A model generated the notes under the pieces. The model was given only the letters and a program-made list of their open reading frames with translations, was not told the DNA's origin and made no database searches. The position numbers and the translations under genes were made by a program. 64,000 nt of DNA, from contig CALJEN010000005.1 of NCBI GenBank assembly GCA_938073905.1, positions 180,088-244,087 of the forward strand, in the 5' to 3' direction. Source of the stretch: an uncultured Sulfolobales archaeon. GTDB lineage: Archaea > Thermoproteota > Thermoprotei_A > Sulfolobales > NBVN01. Shown one piece after another: positions 26,618 through 36,178 of the stretch; position 1 is the stretch's first letter; each line of letters begins with the position of its first letter.

Positions 26618-27676
26618 ATGAGAGTCTACGTATCGGCTCCCGGCAAGGTAACTCTCTTCGGCGAGCACGCTGTCGTGTACGGCCAGCCCGCCATCGTGAC
26701 CTCGATAGACAGGAGAGTCCACGTGTTCGCGGAGCCCAGGTCGGACGGCGCGGTCACCATAGAAGCCCGCGACCTCAGGACTCCCGGTGTGAGGGTCACC
26801 TACAGGGAGGGTGAGGTGACCGTCGAGACGGACTACGGTCTGGTGCTGCCAGCGATCTCGTACCTCCACAAGGCCGTGGAGGTGGCCTCCAGCTACCTCG
26901 GCAGCAGGCACGGCGTGAAGCTGGTGGTCCAGTCCGAGATGCCCGTGGGCGCTGGACTGGGGACTTCCGCCGCCGTGGCGGTGGCTACCGTGGCCGCCTA
27001 CGCCTACAGCGGCGGCTACGAGCTCTCTAAAGACGAGATAGCCAGGCTGGGCTGGGAGGTCGAGAAGAAAGTCCAGGGAATCGCGTCACCCATGGACACC
27101 TCGATAGTCACCTACGGAGGGTTCATGAGGATAAGGTACAGCGGCGAGGAGGTCGAGAGAGTGAGCCTGAGGGTCGGTGCCGAGCTCCCGATACTCCTGG
27201 CGTACGTCGAGAGGGAGTTCAGGACGGGAGACATGGTGCGGATGGTCAGGGAGAGGGTGACCAGGTATCCGCAGCTCTACGGGCGGATAATCGAGCTGGT
27301 GGGAGAGGTGGTCGGTGCCGCGGAGAGGGCTCTGCTGAACCACGACCTCGAGGAGCTCGGGCTGATGATGAACCTGAACCACGGGCTCCTGGACTCGCTG
27401 GGAGTGTCCACCAGGAGGCTGAACGAGGTGGTGTACGCGGCCAGGAGCTCCGGGGCACTGGGAGCGAAGCTCACGGGTGCCGGTGGGGGCGGGTGCGTCA
27501 TAGCCCTGAGCCGCCCCGAGAAGATGGGCGTGGTCGAGGCGGTCATGGGCTTCCTGAGCGAGTTCACCATGAGGACTTCTCTCGGATCCGAAGGGGTGAG
27601 GGTGGAGGTGGGAGAAAAAACGGGAGGAGCGGCGCTTACGCGGACGACCTGTCTGCGTAGCTCCTGGTGTACCTGA
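26618..27676 (+). CDS. mvk: Mevalonate kinase
   Basis: Phosphorylates mevalonate in the isoprenoid pathway that feeds archaeal membrane lipids. A GHMP kinase of 352 residues: APGKVTLFGEHAVVYG near the start, the ATP loop MPVGAGLGTSAAVAVA (about residues 108-123) and a third motif GAKLTGAGGGGCVIAL. ATG 26618 follows a TAATTTAATCC box at about 26578. The last 41 bases overlap the convergent speD gene, and the final residues (TTCLRSSWCT) lie beyond the normal family end, so the native protein may have an unusual tail. Confidence 0.95.
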   Translation: MRVYVSAPGKVTLFGEHAVVYGQPAIVTSIDRRVHVFAEPRSDGAVTIEARDLRTPGVRVTYREGEVTVETDYGLVLPAISYLHKAVEVASSYLGSRHGVKLVVQSEMPVGAGLGTSAAVAVATVAAYAYSGGYELSKDEIARLGWEVEKKVQGIASPMDTSIVTYGGFMRIRYSGEEVERVSLRVGAELPILLAYVEREFRTGDMVRMVRERVTRYPQLYGRIIELVGEVVGAAERALLNHDLEELGLMMNLNHGLLDSLGVSTRRLNEVVYAARSSGALGAKLTGAGGGGCVIALSRPEKMGVVEAVMGFLSEFTMRTSLGSEGVRVEVGEKTGGAALTRTTCLRSSWCT

Positions 27677-27983
27677 GGGGCTTCAGCTTCTCGACTATGA
27701 AGTCGTACGCCAGCTCGGGTCTACTCTTCTCGCCGCACGTGTAGACGTCCACGATGCCGTACGAGTAGCCCCTGTACACGTGTATCGCGAGGTGGGACTC
27801 CTCGACGAGGACTACCGCTCCGTACGCCGTAGGCTTCTCGTAGCTCAGAGCCTCGACCACGTGCATGTTGGCAATGCCGGCCGCCTCCAGTAGGATGTCT
27901 TTGAGCTCCTCCGGGGAGCGTTCTTCGAATCCGTACATCTCCCCGAACACGTGCTTGCCCACTACCCTGCTTTCTTCTTCCAT
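27636..27983 (-). CDS. speD: S-adenosylmethionine (or arginine) decarboxylase proenzyme
   Basis: A 115-residue pyruvoyl-dependent decarboxylase precursor. Ser63 in EESHLAIHVY is the expected self-cleavage site that becomes the pyruvoyl group, and DVYTCGEKS carries the conserved cysteine. The enzyme supplies aminopropyl groups for polyamines, or in some crenarchaea decarboxylates arginine; the two forms cannot be separated confidently by eye. Its 3' end overlaps the convergent mevalonate kinase by 41 bases. Confidence 0.92.
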   Translation of the reverse strand: MEEESRVVGKHVFGEMYGFEERSPEELKDILLEAAGIANMHVVEALSYEKPTAYGAVVLVEESHLAIHVYRGYSYGIVDVYTCGEKSRPELAYDFIVEKLKPLRYTRSYADRSSA

Positions 27984-28203
27984 CCCGCTTTTGTCCTCGA
28001 TCTTCTGCTGGTAGTAGAAGCTTATGGGCTCTCTTAGTACTTTGTAGTGTTAAAACTCGTCGATACCCCTAGCGATTAGTTAATCCTGACACAAAGTAAG
28101 CCCTAAGGAGTGCGCGATTGGAATCCTCAAGACGGGTGCCCGAAATAGCTCAGAGCGTCACGGGGCTACACAACGGGTGCTGGGAGGTCCGGCGGCTTAC
28201 TCC

Positions 28204-29262
28204 TCACCTCCCATCTGCTAGCGCCAGCTCGCGCACGTCCACTGGGTACCTGAGCACGGCCACGACGCCGCCGAACGCCTTGACCTTGTCGAACACGGGA
28301 GTCTCCTCCGGGACTATCCGAACGTCGCCCCCTTTGGACTCCACGCTCTCCATCACCTCGCTGACGAGCTCCCGCTGCTCGCCGTAGAGCACGTCCTCGT
28401 TGACTAGGAGCTTCGACACCGCACCCAGTTCCGAGAGTGTCTTCACGATCTCGAGCCCGTAGGCGACCCTATCGCTTCCAGAGGACAGCAGCCTCATGAA
28501 CTCTTCGAAAACCTCCTCGGCAGCGATGACGCTGTGTGCCCGGAGGACGCTCTTGAGGGAGTCTCTCCTCATCAGCTCGCCGATCCCGGCCCTCCCCCCA
28601 CTGCTGACGGAGTCCACGTGGACGGGTCTCCCGAGCCTCCTGCTGAGGACGTCGGCTACGTAGTCCTTGAGGAAGGCCGGGGAGGCCACCAGGATCACGT
28701 CCGGCCTCTCCCGCTCCGCCGCACTGGCCACGATCTCTGCCACGAGTCCCGCGAGCTCTTCGGTCGAGGGACCGCCGTCTTTTAGCCCCGGGAGGCTCCT
28801 CTCAGCGACGTACTTGACCCCCTGCTCCAGGAGGACGGCTACGGCGACCTCGTCGAAGTCGAACGCCGCGAGGAGGACCCTAGCCCTCCTCTCGGAGGCC
28901 CTCCTCAGCCTGCCGACCTGCTCCCGAGTCCACCTAGGCTTGACTATGGTCAGCTCGGAGCCCACGTCGATGCTCAGCGTGTGGTAGGAGCCCCTCAGCC
29001 CGTAACCCTCGGGCCCCTCGACTATCCTCCCGTGTATCCTCAGCCTGCCGCTGAACGGCTGGAAGTACACGCTCTCGACCCTGACCGCCAGGACCATGGG
29101 CAGCCTCCTCTTGCCCTCCCCGTCGACCTTGACGTCGCGCATGGTCTTCGCCACGACGACGTCGCCCTCGGCTACCACGTTCTTCAGCACCCACAGGTCG
29201 TCCTCGCATTCGACCCGAACCTCGATCGCACCGTGCCTGAGGTCCTCCCCGAGGATCTTCAA
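28204..29262 (-). CDS. pelA: Pelota (Dom34-like ribosome rescue factor)
   Basis: Binds stalled ribosomes and, with aEF1A-like GTPase and ABCE1, splits them. 352 residues from TTG 29262, where the family begins (LKILGEDLRHGAIEV). Three domains are visible: an Sm-like N domain with LWVLKNVVAEGDVVVAKTMR, a middle domain around VLLAAFDFDEVAVAVL, and an eRF1-like C domain ending LRYPVDVREL. The frame is open much further upstream but that part overlaps the DUF106 and adk genes and has no homology, so I excluded it. Confidence 0.94.
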   Translation of the reverse strand: MKILGEDLRHGAIEVRVECEDDLWVLKNVVAEGDVVVAKTMRDVKVDGEGKRRLPMVLAVRVESVYFQPFSGRLRIHGRIVEGPEGYGLRGSYHTLSIDVGSELTIVKPRWTREQVGRLRRASERRARVLLAAFDFDEVAVAVLLEQGVKYVAERSLPGLKDGGPSTEELAGLVAEIVASAAERERPDVILVASPAFLKDYVADVLSRRLGRPVHVDSVSSGGRAGIGELMRRDSLKSVLRAHSVIAAEEVFEEFMRLLSSGSDRVAYGLEIVKTLSELGAVSKLLVNEDVLYGEQRELVSEVMESVESKGGDVRIVPEETPVFDKVKAFGGVVAVLRYPVDVRELALADGR

Positions 29263-29288
29263 GCGGTATGCCCCTCGCCTTCGATCGC

Positions 29289-29786
29289 CTACACTCTGTA
29301 CAGAGCCTTTAAGCCCGAGACTCTCAGGTGCAGGGCGTTGTAGACGCCTATCACCGCCAGGTAGAGGAAGAGATCGACGACGTACCAGTCGTCCTCCCCC
29401 TCGATGCCTATTATAGAGAAGGGCGTCCAGCTCAGCCTCAGCGGAGAGTAGGGCGGGGGGACGCCGAACAGGTAGGCTACGTAGCGGGTTAGGAAGATCA
29501 TGAAGAGGACGCCGGCCCATACCGAGAGCAGGTTTATCCACATCAGACCCCTGACGCTCCTGTAGAGGCTGTCGTACCTGGCCTTGATGATCCTCCACTT
29601 CTTCTCCTTGCCGGGCGACGTCTCCCGGAGCTTGAGGGCTACGTGCTCGAGCTCCCGGAGCACCCTGTCCAGCCTGACCCTCCTTATGTAGGCTCTGACC
29701 AGGAAGGTCGTGGGCAGGAGGCACAGCATCGGCAGGACCACGTACACGGCCAGGCTGAGCAGGGCCTGCGCTATCCCACCGCCCAT
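29289..29786 (-). CDS. DUF106 membrane protein (EMC3/YidC-like insertase family)
   Basis: 165 residues with three hydrophobic segments (IAQALLSLAVYVVLPMLCLL, MWINLLSVWAGVLFMIF, VVDLFLYLAVIGVYNAL) and a charged coiled coil between the first two. This is the archaeal DUF106 insertase family, related to EMC3, GET1 and YidC and able to contact ribosomes. It belongs next to secY, as here. ATG 29786 begins one base after the adk stop; longer in-frame starts would overlap adk. Confidence 0.88.
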   Translation of the reverse strand: MGGGIAQALLSLAVYVVLPMLCLLPTTFLVRAYIRRVRLDRVLRELEHVALKLRETSPGKEKKWRIIKARYDSLYRSVRGLMWINLLSVWAGVLFMIFLTRYVAYLFGVPPPYSPLRLSWTPFSIIGIEGEDDWYVVDLFLYLAVIGVYNALHLRVSGLKALYRV

Positions 29787-29787
29787 A

Positions 29788-30387
29788 CTATATCCTCTCC
29801 ACCACCTCGACCAGCTCCTCGGCCGCCCTCTCGGCGAGCCCCTCTCTGTTGCGTATGAACCGGAGGGCGGCTCCCGAAACAACGGAGCTCGCTATAGCGT
29901 AGTAGCGGCTGAGCTGGAGCATTTCGTCCACGACCTCCCTCGGGGAGACGTCGGCCCTGTACCTACTCGAATCTCTCGACTGGCGCGACACTATCTCGTC
30001 GGGCTCGGCCTCGAGGACGGCTATGGCGTTGGGCCTGAGCTCCTCCAGCACGGCCGAGGGGAGGCCCGGCCAGTACCCCAGACTAGTCCTGACCACCGCG
30101 TGGGTGTCTACGATCCCGACCACTCGGTCTCCCGAGGCGCTCTCCAGCTCCGCCCGGATAGACCTAGCGGCCGCCCTCTGGGCCTCCAGCTGAGCGCTCA
30201 GGCTAAGCGCCCTGATCTGGTCGCGGGTCTCGACCACGCCGGCCCTCTTGAGGTGCTCGAGCATGTAGTCGCCGAAGTTCACCACCCTCACCGTGTATCC
30301 CCTCTCCGCCAGCTTCCTGGAGGCTATGGAGAGGACGGTGCTCTTCCCCACTCCGGGGATCCCGACCACGACCACGACCTTCAGCAA
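29788..30387 (-). CDS. adkA: Archaeal adenylate kinase
   Basis: Interconverts AMP, ATP and ADP. 199 residues starting MLKVVVVVGIPGVGKSTVL, a P-loop of the archaeal AdkA type, with later AVLEAEPDEIVSRQSRD and RYRADVSP lid-like segments. Gene order secY-adkA-DUF106 is the usual end of the archaeal spc operon. It starts two bases downstream of secY. Confidence 0.93.
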   Translation of the reverse strand: MLKVVVVVGIPGVGKSTVLSIASRKLAERGYTVRVVNFGDYMLEHLKRAGVVETRDQIRALSLSAQLEAQRAAARSIRAELESASGDRVVGIVDTHAVVRTSLGYWPGLPSAVLEELRPNAIAVLEAEPDEIVSRQSRDSSRYRADVSPREVVDEMLQLSRYYAIASSVVSGAALRFIRNREGLAERAAEELVEVVERI

Positions 30388-30389
30388 CC

Positions 30390-31814
30390 CTACTCACCCA
30401 CCAGTTTCCTGAGCACCGGGTACATCTCGAGGGCCTGCTCGTACGTCAGTGCGGTGTACATCTGCTGGAGTATCCCGGCCGCTAGAAGCAGTCCTATGCC
30501 TCCGCCGAACACGCTGAACACGTCCGCCGTGACGGCCAGCAGGGCCACTATGATGGAGCTGAGGACCGCGAGCGGGTACACGTACTTGGACAGCACGAGC
30601 TCGAGAGCCTTCGGGTTAGACCTCATCCCGGGTATGCTTATGCCCGACTTCACGAGGTTCTCCGCCTGGCTCGCCGGGCTCAGACCCCCGACCTCCACCC
30701 ACATGAGTCCGAAGAGCACGGCGAGCCCGACGAGTAGGGCGGCGTAGATGGCCGTTCTAACCGGGTCGTAGATCACGTCGAGGAGGCCTCTGGGAGGGCT
30801 CAGGTACACCAGGACGCTCTCGAGACCGCTAGCCAGCCAGCGATGCTGGGGCAGGTAGGCCTCCACCATGTTCCTTATCAGGAGTATGTTGGAGACGAGG
30901 ATGCCCGCCAGCAGAACCGGTATGTTGGATACGTAGAGGAAGTTGAGCGGTATCCTGCCCCTTATGCCCGGGGCCCTCTGGATCGTCACCGGGATGTTTA
31001 TCTTCATGCCCTGGAGGTACACTATTATCAGCAGCAGCACGAAGGTCGATGCGAGACCGACCAGAGACGGCAGCAGTGCTCTCTCGCCACCGGCTAGGTA
31101 CCCGGGCACGTACCCGTAGACGAGTCTCCCGAGGTCTACCTCCCCGCCGAGGACTCCGCCTACGACGTAGGGGACGACGCCGTAGTAGTAGCTCTTGGAG
31201 GACCCGTCCAGCTGGTACACCTGGACGCTGACGGGAGCGAAAGCCTCCCACACTATAGTCCTGGCGACCCCGGCGAGTATGAAGAGGCTTACCCCGGAGC
31301 CTATCCCGTACCCCTTCTGTATCGCTTCGTCTAGCATGAGCAGTATCAGGGCTCCGATGAAGAACTGCAGAGCTATGGAGGCCGTCACGAAAGCGTTCTG
31401 CCTGTAGGCCAGCGCGAAGCCCGTGGCCTCCACCGCACCTATTATGAGAGCGAGCCCCTTCTCGGCCTGGGTGAACAGCTTCCGGTCCTCCGGCTTGGTC
31501 AGGTCTAGCTCTATGAGCTTGCCGCCGGCCAAGACCTGGATTATGAGTCCCGCCGTCACTATCGGTCCTATGCCGAGCTGGGCCAGAGTCCCGGTGGTGG
31601 CCGCGAAGACCACCTGCAGCAGGGCCGGGAGCCGGGGTCCGACGCCGGACATCTGGGGGTAGACCGCTACGGAAGCCATGGCGTAGAATATCATCACGGC
31701 CGCTAGGGTGAACAGCAGCCGGTACTTCAAGTCGGGTCTTCTAGCGGGTTTGGGAGTCGATGGCACCACTTCGCCTAGCCGGGCGAGGAAGCTCAGCGCG
31801 CCCATCCGAGACAC
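30390..31814 (-). CDS. secY: Protein translocase channel subunit SecY
   Basis: The main pore subunit of the Sec translocon, 474 residues with ten hydrophobic helices. The N-terminal PKPARRPDLKYRLLFTL, the pore-region IGPIVTAGLIIQVLAGGKLI and the cytoplasmic basic loop IPVTIQRAPGIRGRIPLNFL are conserved. GTG 31814 and ATG 31805 are both possible starts. Unlike a simple spc operon, it has its own TATA box (31854-31861) in a 144-base gap after uL15, so expression can be set separately from the ribosomal genes. Confidence 0.96.
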   Translation of the reverse strand: MSRMGALSFLARLGEVVPSTPKPARRPDLKYRLLFTLAAVMIFYAMASVAVYPQMSGVGPRLPALLQVVFAATTGTLAQLGIGPIVTAGLIIQVLAGGKLIELDLTKPEDRKLFTQAEKGLALIIGAVEATGFALAYRQNAFVTASIALQFFIGALILLMLDEAIQKGYGIGSGVSLFILAGVARTIVWEAFAPVSVQVYQLDGSSKSYYYGVVPYVVGGVLGGEVDLGRLVYGYVPGYLAGGERALLPSLVGLASTFVLLLIIVYLQGMKINIPVTIQRAPGIRGRIPLNFLYVSNIPVLLAGILVSNILLIRNMVEAYLPQHRWLASGLESVLVYLSPPRGLLDVIYDPVRTAIYAALLVGLAVLFGLMWVEVGGLSPASQAENLVKSGISIPGMRSNPKALELVLSKYVYPLAVLSSIIVALLAVTADVFSVFGGGIGLLLAAGILQQMYTALTYEQALEMYPVLRKLVGE

Positions 31815-31853
31815 ACCATTTCGCTCCTTGCCTGAGAACCAGTAAGCTGGCAG

Positions 31854-31861
31854 CTTAAAAG
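31854..31861 (-). promoter_or_regulatory. TATA box of secY
   Basis: Minus-strand CTTTTAAG, predicting a transcript start near 31832, about 20 bases before the secY start. Confidence 0.6.
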
Positions 31862-31958
31862 CTCTCCGACGATGGAGTGGAGCCTCGAGAGCCCATCACC
31901 GCTAGCCTCGCGGCCTCTCCGGGCGGGGACTGGACTACGGGGACAGCACCTCGCGAAG

Positions 31959-32441
31959 TCAAGAAGACGGTTTCCGAGGAGCGGGGGGAGGGCTTTGCCT
32001 CTCTAGAAGGACTACCTCCCCACCGGCCCTTCTGATCTTCTCTACAGCCTCCTTCGACGCCTTGTAGACTATCACCTTGAGCTTCGAGTCCACTTCCCCG
32101 CGCCCGAGCAGCTTGTTGTACCCGAGAGCTGCCAGGTCGAGGACGTAGAGCTCCCCCTCCTTCTCCACTCCTCCTCTGGACTCTAGGTACTTCACCAGCT
32201 CGTTCAGCTCGCCTACGTTGATGGTCTTGTACTGCTCCCTGAGCCTAACGGGGTACGTAAAGCCCCTCTTTCCGAACCAGTCGGGGAAGTACTTGAGGAC
32301 CCACGACCACTTGTGCTTGTGCATGCCGGCGGCCCCCCTGCCGCCTCTGCTGCCGCTCTTCCTGTGCTGCCCCACACTACCGTACCCGTGAGTCCGTATG
32401 CCCCTCATCGACCTGCTCTTCCTCCTCCTCCTCACCACCAT
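31959..32441 (-). CDS. rpl15: Ribosomal protein uL15
   Basis: 160 residues of the large-subunit protein uL15. The glycine-rich basic N terminus (RGIRTHGYGSVGQHRKSGS and GGRGAAGMHKHKW) threads into 23S rRNA; the C-terminal domain includes VIVYKASKEAVEKIRRAGG. The proline-rich tail (SPPPAPRKPSS) is slightly extended. It follows uL30 after 13 bases and is the last gene before the secY promoter gap. Confidence 0.96.
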   Translation of the reverse strand: MVVRRRRKSRSMRGIRTHGYGSVGQHRKSGSRGGRGAAGMHKHKWSWVLKYFPDWFGKRGFTYPVRLREQYKTINVGELNELVKYLESRGGVEKEGELYVLDLAALGYNKLLGRGEVDSKLKVIVYKASKEAVEKIRRAGGEVVLLERQSPPPAPRKPSS

Positions 32442-32454
32442 GTCGGCACACCCA

Positions 32455-32928
32455 CTAGATAAGCCTCAGCAGGAGCCTATTTATCTCCCGGCCTCTGTAC
32501 CCGAGCTCGCCACCGGCTCCGTAGGGCTTCTTGGTGCTCCTCCTGAACCCTCTGCGCGGTGGGCGGAGCCTGAACACGGGCTTCACGTAGTCCTCGTAGT
32601 GGTGCCACACCACCTTCCCCTCGTAGAGCGCGTCCACGAGCTCACCAACGCTCCCCAGACCGAAGACCTTCTTCACGTCCTCATCTGTTATGGGCTTGTT
32701 CCCGACGAGCCTGCCTCTCTTGGAGACGAGGAGCTTGAGGGCTTCCTTCTCGACCTCGCCCCACGTGACCCAGTCCTTGACCACCTCGAGCATCCCGTCG
32801 ATGCTAGGAGACTTCGGGTATATCGCCGCGTGGAAGGGCCTCACCAGCCTCAGGAGGCGTAGCGTGTGCTCGACGTCGGGCGGGACGTCCGCTGTGCCCC
32901 TTATCCTCACGATAGCGTAGAGCGTCAT
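32455..32928 (-). CDS. rpl30: Ribosomal protein uL30
   Basis: 157 residues, the longer archaeal/eukaryotic form of uL30. The N-terminal IVRIRGTADVPPDVEHTLRL matches the family and the C-terminal KPVFRLRPPRRGFRRSTKKP is typical of archaea. It lies three bases after uS5 and 13 before uL15. Confidence 0.96.
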   Translation of the reverse strand: MTLYAIVRIRGTADVPPDVEHTLRLLRLVRPFHAAIYPKSPSIDGMLEVVKDWVTWGEVEKEALKLLVSKRGRLVGNKPITDEDVKKVFGLGSVGELVDALYEGKVVWHHYEDYVKPVFRLRPPRRGFRRSTKKPYGAGGELGYRGREINRLLLRLI

Positions 32929-32931
32929 GGC

Positions 32932-33573
32932 TCAGACACCCCTCTGCCAGTCGGTGGGAGATACGAACCTGTACGTCCTCCTGAGAGCGTCGTAGGTTGC
33001 CAGCGCGAAGTTTATCGAAGTCCTCGTCTCACCACTAGTCCACGTCCACACGTCCCTTATCCCGGCGTACCTGAGGACCACCTTGGCTACGTCCCCGGCT
33101 ACCAGCCCCGCTCCCTTGGGAGCAGGCTTGAGGATCATCCTAACGCTCCCGGACTTCCCGCTCACGGCGAACGGGACGCTGTGCGGTTCCCTGCACGAGC
33201 ACTCCCAGCTTCCGCAGCCCCTCCTCACCGGGACTATGCTCAGCTTCGCCTCCCTGATGGCCTTCTCTATGGCCTGCCTGAGCTGCCTGGCCTTGCCCAG
33301 GCCCACCCCGACGTACCCGTTGAAGTTTCCTACCACCACCATCACTCGGAACCTGGACACCTCTCCGGCGTCCGTCTGCTTCTGGACTATAGCCATGTCG
33401 ATTATCTCGTGCTTCAGGTCCGGCAGTAGGTAGTCGATTATCTCGGGCTCCTGTATGAGCCAGTTGTTGTCGAAGACCTCCTTGATGCTTACGACCTTGC
33501 CCTCCTTGACCATCATTCCGAGCTTCGTTCTGGGGACCCAGGACTCCAGACCAGAGCCGGACGCGGACATCAC
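32932..33573 (-). CDS. rps5: Ribosomal protein uS5
   Basis: 213 residues, small-subunit protein at the decoding and mRNA-entry region. The double-stranded-RNA-binding domain has [17 protein letters not shown], and the C-terminal half has [20 protein letters not shown]. An insert with GCGSWECSC contains three cysteines that may bind zinc or form a bridge. The ATG overlaps the uL18 stop by four bases. Confidence 0.97.
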   Translation of the reverse strand: MMSASGSGLESWVPRTKLGMMVKEGKVVSIKEVFDNNWLIQEPEIIDYLLPDLKHEIIDMAIVQKQTDAGEVSRFRVMVVVGNFNGYVGVGLGKARQLRQAIEKAIREAKLSIVPVRRGCGSWECSCREPHSVPFAVSGKSGSVRMILKPAPKGAGLVAGDVAKVVLRYAGIRDVWTWTSGETRTSINFALATYDALRRTYRFVSPTDWQRGV

Positions 33574-34187
33574 CCACCACCGGTGGAGGCTCTGCTCGCG
33601 AGAGTCTTTAGGATGCTCTCTTTAACCTCGTCGAAGTGCTCTGGGAGCCTGCGGGGGTCTAGCCCCCTCTCGAAGTACTTCGAGAAGAGCCTTTTCAGCT
33701 TCTCCTCGCTCTCGGATGCCAGCATCGAGGCGTAGTCAGCTACGTGCTCCCCCCTTATCCTGCTCTCCGGCGGGAGCACCTCTTCGGAGACCGGTACCTC
33801 GACTCCGGCGTCTCTCAGCCCCTTTATGGCGGCGAAGACGCGGCACCCCTTGATTGGCCTGTGGAGCCCGATATCCGGGATGGCCTTGGTTATGCCCATC
33901 CTCACGGCCATCAGGCCCGCGACAAGGCCCGTCAGATACGCAGCCGGGGTGTTGTTGTAGTCGCCGCGCCAACCAAACTTAGATAGCACCGCGCTGTGCG
34001 CCGCCACCCTGGTCACGTCTCCTCTCGGCGCAAACTCCATTAGTTGCACGACGACGTAGTTGCCGGTCTTCCTCACGACAGCCCTCACCTTCTGCCCGGA
34101 CTTGACCATCCTGTACCTCTTGTAGTAGTTAGTCTTGCCCTGCCTCCTCCTCTTGAGGGGAACCTTGTAGCTGGGACCCCTGGCCAC
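33570..34187 (-). CDS. rpl18: Ribosomal protein uL18
   Basis: 205 residues, the long archaeal form that binds 5S rRNA. Family segments are [39 protein letters not shown] and [15 protein letters not shown]. Its partner 5S rRNA gene is elsewhere in this window (9653). GTG start, one base after eL19. Confidence 0.96.
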   Translation of the reverse strand: MARGPSYKVPLKRRRQGKTNYYKRYRMVKSGQKVRAVVRKTGNYVVVQLMEFAPRGDVTRVAAHSAVLSKFGWRGDYNNTPAAYLTGLVAGLMAVRMGITKAIPDIGLHRPIKGCRVFAAIKGLRDAGVEVPVSEEVLPPESRIRGEHVADYASMLASESEEKLKRLFSKYFERGLDPRRLPEHFDEVKESILKTLASRASTGGG

Positions 34188-34188
34188 G

Positions 34189-34641
34189 CTACCTCACCTG
34201 GATGCCCATGGCTACCAGGTGCCTCTTGAGGTCCGAGAGGCTCTTGAACGTCCCTCCCTTGGCCAGCCCGTAGAGCCTCCTGTAGGTGACCGTGTCTATC
34301 ACCTCGCTGTCTCTCAGCCACTTGAGGAACCTCCTGATCTTCCTTATGGTGTTCACCCACTTCTCGTGCGGGTCCTCCCTCGCTCCCTTAGACCCCTTCC
34401 TCTTGCCGGGACCCCTCCTATGCCCTCTCTTCCTCTTCTCGTGCCTCTCCTTCCACCTCCCCCTAGAGTTCCTCCTAGCGGGCTCGGCCCATACGGCACC
34501 GTCCTCGATCAGCCTCCTTATGTCCTCCTTGGTCAGCGCAGACTCTACGTCCGCGAGCCTCTCCGGGTCGAACCGCACCCTATTCTTTCCTACCCCCAGC
34601 ACCTCGGCGGCCAGCCTCCTCTGCAACGACAGGTCCGCCAT
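34189..34641 (-). CDS. rpl19e: Ribosomal protein eL19
   Basis: 150 residues. The helical protein begins [20 protein letters not shown] and has the very basic middle [19 protein letters not shown], as in archaeal eL19. Archaeal and eukaryotic ribosomes have it; bacteria do not. ATG 34641 overlaps the eL32 stop in the form TGATG; GTG one codon earlier is an alternative. Confidence 0.96.
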   Translation of the reverse strand: MADLSLQRRLAAEVLGVGKNRVRFDPERLADVESALTKEDIRRLIEDGAVWAEPARRNSRGRWKERHEKRKRGHRRGPGKRKGSKGAREDPHEKWVNTIRKIRRFLKWLRDSEVIDTVTYRRLYGLAKGGTFKSLSDLKRHLVAMGIQVR

Positions 34642-35042
34642 CACGCACCACCCGGATTAGCTACTCTGAAGCCCATCTCCAGCGCCTTCCTGACTATCTC
34701 CAGCCTCTTTCTTAAGCCTACGGTAGAGGCGACGTAGACTAGGTGCCTGGAGGGGTCTAGACCCTCGAGCTGCCCGGCGCTGCTGACCACGACCGGCCTG
34801 AGACCAGATGGGTGAAGACCCCTTATGACCGCCGGCGTTCCGTAGCCGGTCGACGCGACCGGCGGGTGCCCCTTGAGCTTCAGCCTCATCGGGTTGTCCT
34901 TCCCCCTGGGCTTTCTCCACGTCGGGTCGTTCTCGAACTTGGGGAACTTCCACCACTTGTTCCTGTAGAAGCGTACCTTCAGCTTCTTCCGGATCAGCTC
35001 CCTGGCCTTCCGCGGGTCTACCTGGCCGCTCACCGCCACCAC
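34641..35042 (-). CDS. rpl32e: Ribosomal protein eL32
   Basis: 133 residues, archaeal/eukaryotic large-subunit protein. Recognised by FYRNKWWKFPKFENDPTWRK and PMRLKLKGHPPVASTGYG. In the standard archaeal position between uL6 and eL19, touching both. Confidence 0.96.
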   Translation of the reverse strand: MVAVSGQVDPRKARELIRKKLKVRFYRNKWWKFPKFENDPTWRKPRGKDNPMRLKLKGHPPVASTGYGTPAVIRGLHPSGLRPVVVSSAGQLEGLDPSRHLVYVASTVGLRKRLEIVRKALEMGFRVANPGGA

Positions 35043-35043
35043 C

Positions 35044-35592
35044 TCAGTCGGCGTACCCCCTCTCGTATATGTAGATCCCGTCTACGAACACCCTCCTGTC
35101 GAACTCCTTCACCCTGGTCGCCTGCTCTATGTTGGCGGCCGTCTGGGACACGGCGTCCAGGTCGCAGCCCTCCACGATGACGTCGGTCTTGGTGACCGAG
35201 ACCTTCGCGTCGCCGACGATCCTTGCTACCCTAGGCGCCTTCTCTCCCAGGAAGTTCTCTATGATCACCTTGTCCCCAACGGTTCTGACGGTCACCGGGA
35301 AGTGGGAGTAGACTATCTTGAGCTTGTATCTGTAGCCCCTCATGACCCCGTCTATCATGTTTCTTACGTGAGAGGCTATGGAGTAGAACTGGGCCTTCAG
35401 CCTCCTGTCTGCGAAGTGCGCCTCGAGGACTATAGACTGTCCCTCCCTGCTCATCGCGACCCCCTTGGCATAGCCGAAGTCTTTCTCGACGACGCCCTTC
35501 GGCCCCCTCACCCTGACTCTCTTCCCCTCGAGCTCGACGCTCACGCCCTCCGGGATCGGTATCTCCTCCCTCAGTCTAACAGCGCGGGCCAC
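35044..35592 (-). CDS. rpl6: Ribosomal protein uL6
   Basis: 182 residues with two uL6 repeats. The first has PEGVSVELEGKRVRVRGPKG and the second ENFLGEKAPRVARIVGDAKV. It sits near the sarcin-ricin loop of 23S rRNA. One base separates it from eL32, 10 from uS8. Confidence 0.97.
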   Translation of the reverse strand: MARAVRLREEIPIPEGVSVELEGKRVRVRGPKGVVEKDFGYAKGVAMSREGQSIVLEAHFADRRLKAQFYSIASHVRNMIDGVMRGYRYKLKIVYSHFPVTVRTVGDKVIIENFLGEKAPRVARIVGDAKVSVTKTDVIVEGCDLDAVSQTAANIEQATRVKEFDRRVFVDGIYIYERGYAD

Positions 35593-35602
35593 GGTCGATC
35601 CC

Positions 35603-36004
35603 CTAGTATACGTAGGCTATCAGCACTCCACCTATTCCTCTCTTTACGGCCTCGGTGTGCGCCATCACGCCCTGGGACGTGGAGAGTATCAGTATGCCTA
35701 TGTCGCGCGACGGCAGGTACCTCTTCATCCAGTCCGGCATCTTCAGCAGCTCCTCGTACTTCACCGAGTATCTGGGCTTTATCGCTCCGCACCCGTTTAT
35801 CCTCCCCAGGAGCTGGACCTTGAGCTTGCCCCACCTCCCGTCGTCTATGTGCTCGAACTCCCCTATGTAGCCGTGCCTCTGCATCACCCTGAGGACGGAC
35901 GCTATCAGCTTCGAGGCAGGCATAATGAGGGCCTCCCCTCTACCCCTCATCTCGTTGTTGTATATCGTCGCGAGGGCGTTCGCGAGCGGATCTGTGGACA
36001 CCAT
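35603..36004 (-). CDS. rps8: Ribosomal protein uS8
   Basis: 133 residues binding the central domain of 16S rRNA. The start [18 protein letters not shown] and the C-terminal motif [20 protein letters not shown] are conserved. It follows uS14 after nine bases. Confidence 0.97.
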   Translation of the reverse strand: MVSTDPLANALATIYNNEMRGRGEALIMPASKLIASVLRVMQRHGYIGEFEHIDDGRWGKLKVQLLGRINGCGAIKPRYSVKYEELLKMPDWMKRYLPSRDIGILILSTSQGVMAHTEAVKRGIGGVLIAYVY

Positions 36005-36013
36005 GCTCCCACC

Positions 36014-36178
36014 CTACATGTACTTCCTAAAGCCCAGCTGCGCCGCCACCTCCCTGAAGCACTGCCTGCACAGGTAGAGCCCGTACTTCTGTATCACAGC
36101 GTCCCTGCTGCCGCACCTCCTGCAGACCTGCACTCCCCTACCGTGCCTCCTCACTACGGGCTTCCTGTACTTACCCAA
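36014..36178 (-). CDS. rps14: Ribosomal protein uS14 (zinc-binding short form)
   Basis: A 54-residue gene missed by length-based ORF finding. The product starts [14 protein letters not shown] and carries two CxxC pairs ([10 protein letters not shown] and CRQC) that make the zinc ribbon, ending [11 protein letters not shown] 36178 is the start that fits the family; it overlaps the last bases of uL5, implying coupled translation. Position between uL5 and uS8 is the standard one. Confidence 0.95.
   Translation of the reverse strand: MGKYRKPVVRRHGRGVQVCRRCGSRDAVIQKYGLYLCRQCFREVAAQLGFRKYM

Noticed and set aside
28204..29724. Pelota with a 150-residue N-terminal extension
   Set aside because: The extra frame overlaps the DUF106 gene in another frame and has no homology; the family start fits TTG 29262.
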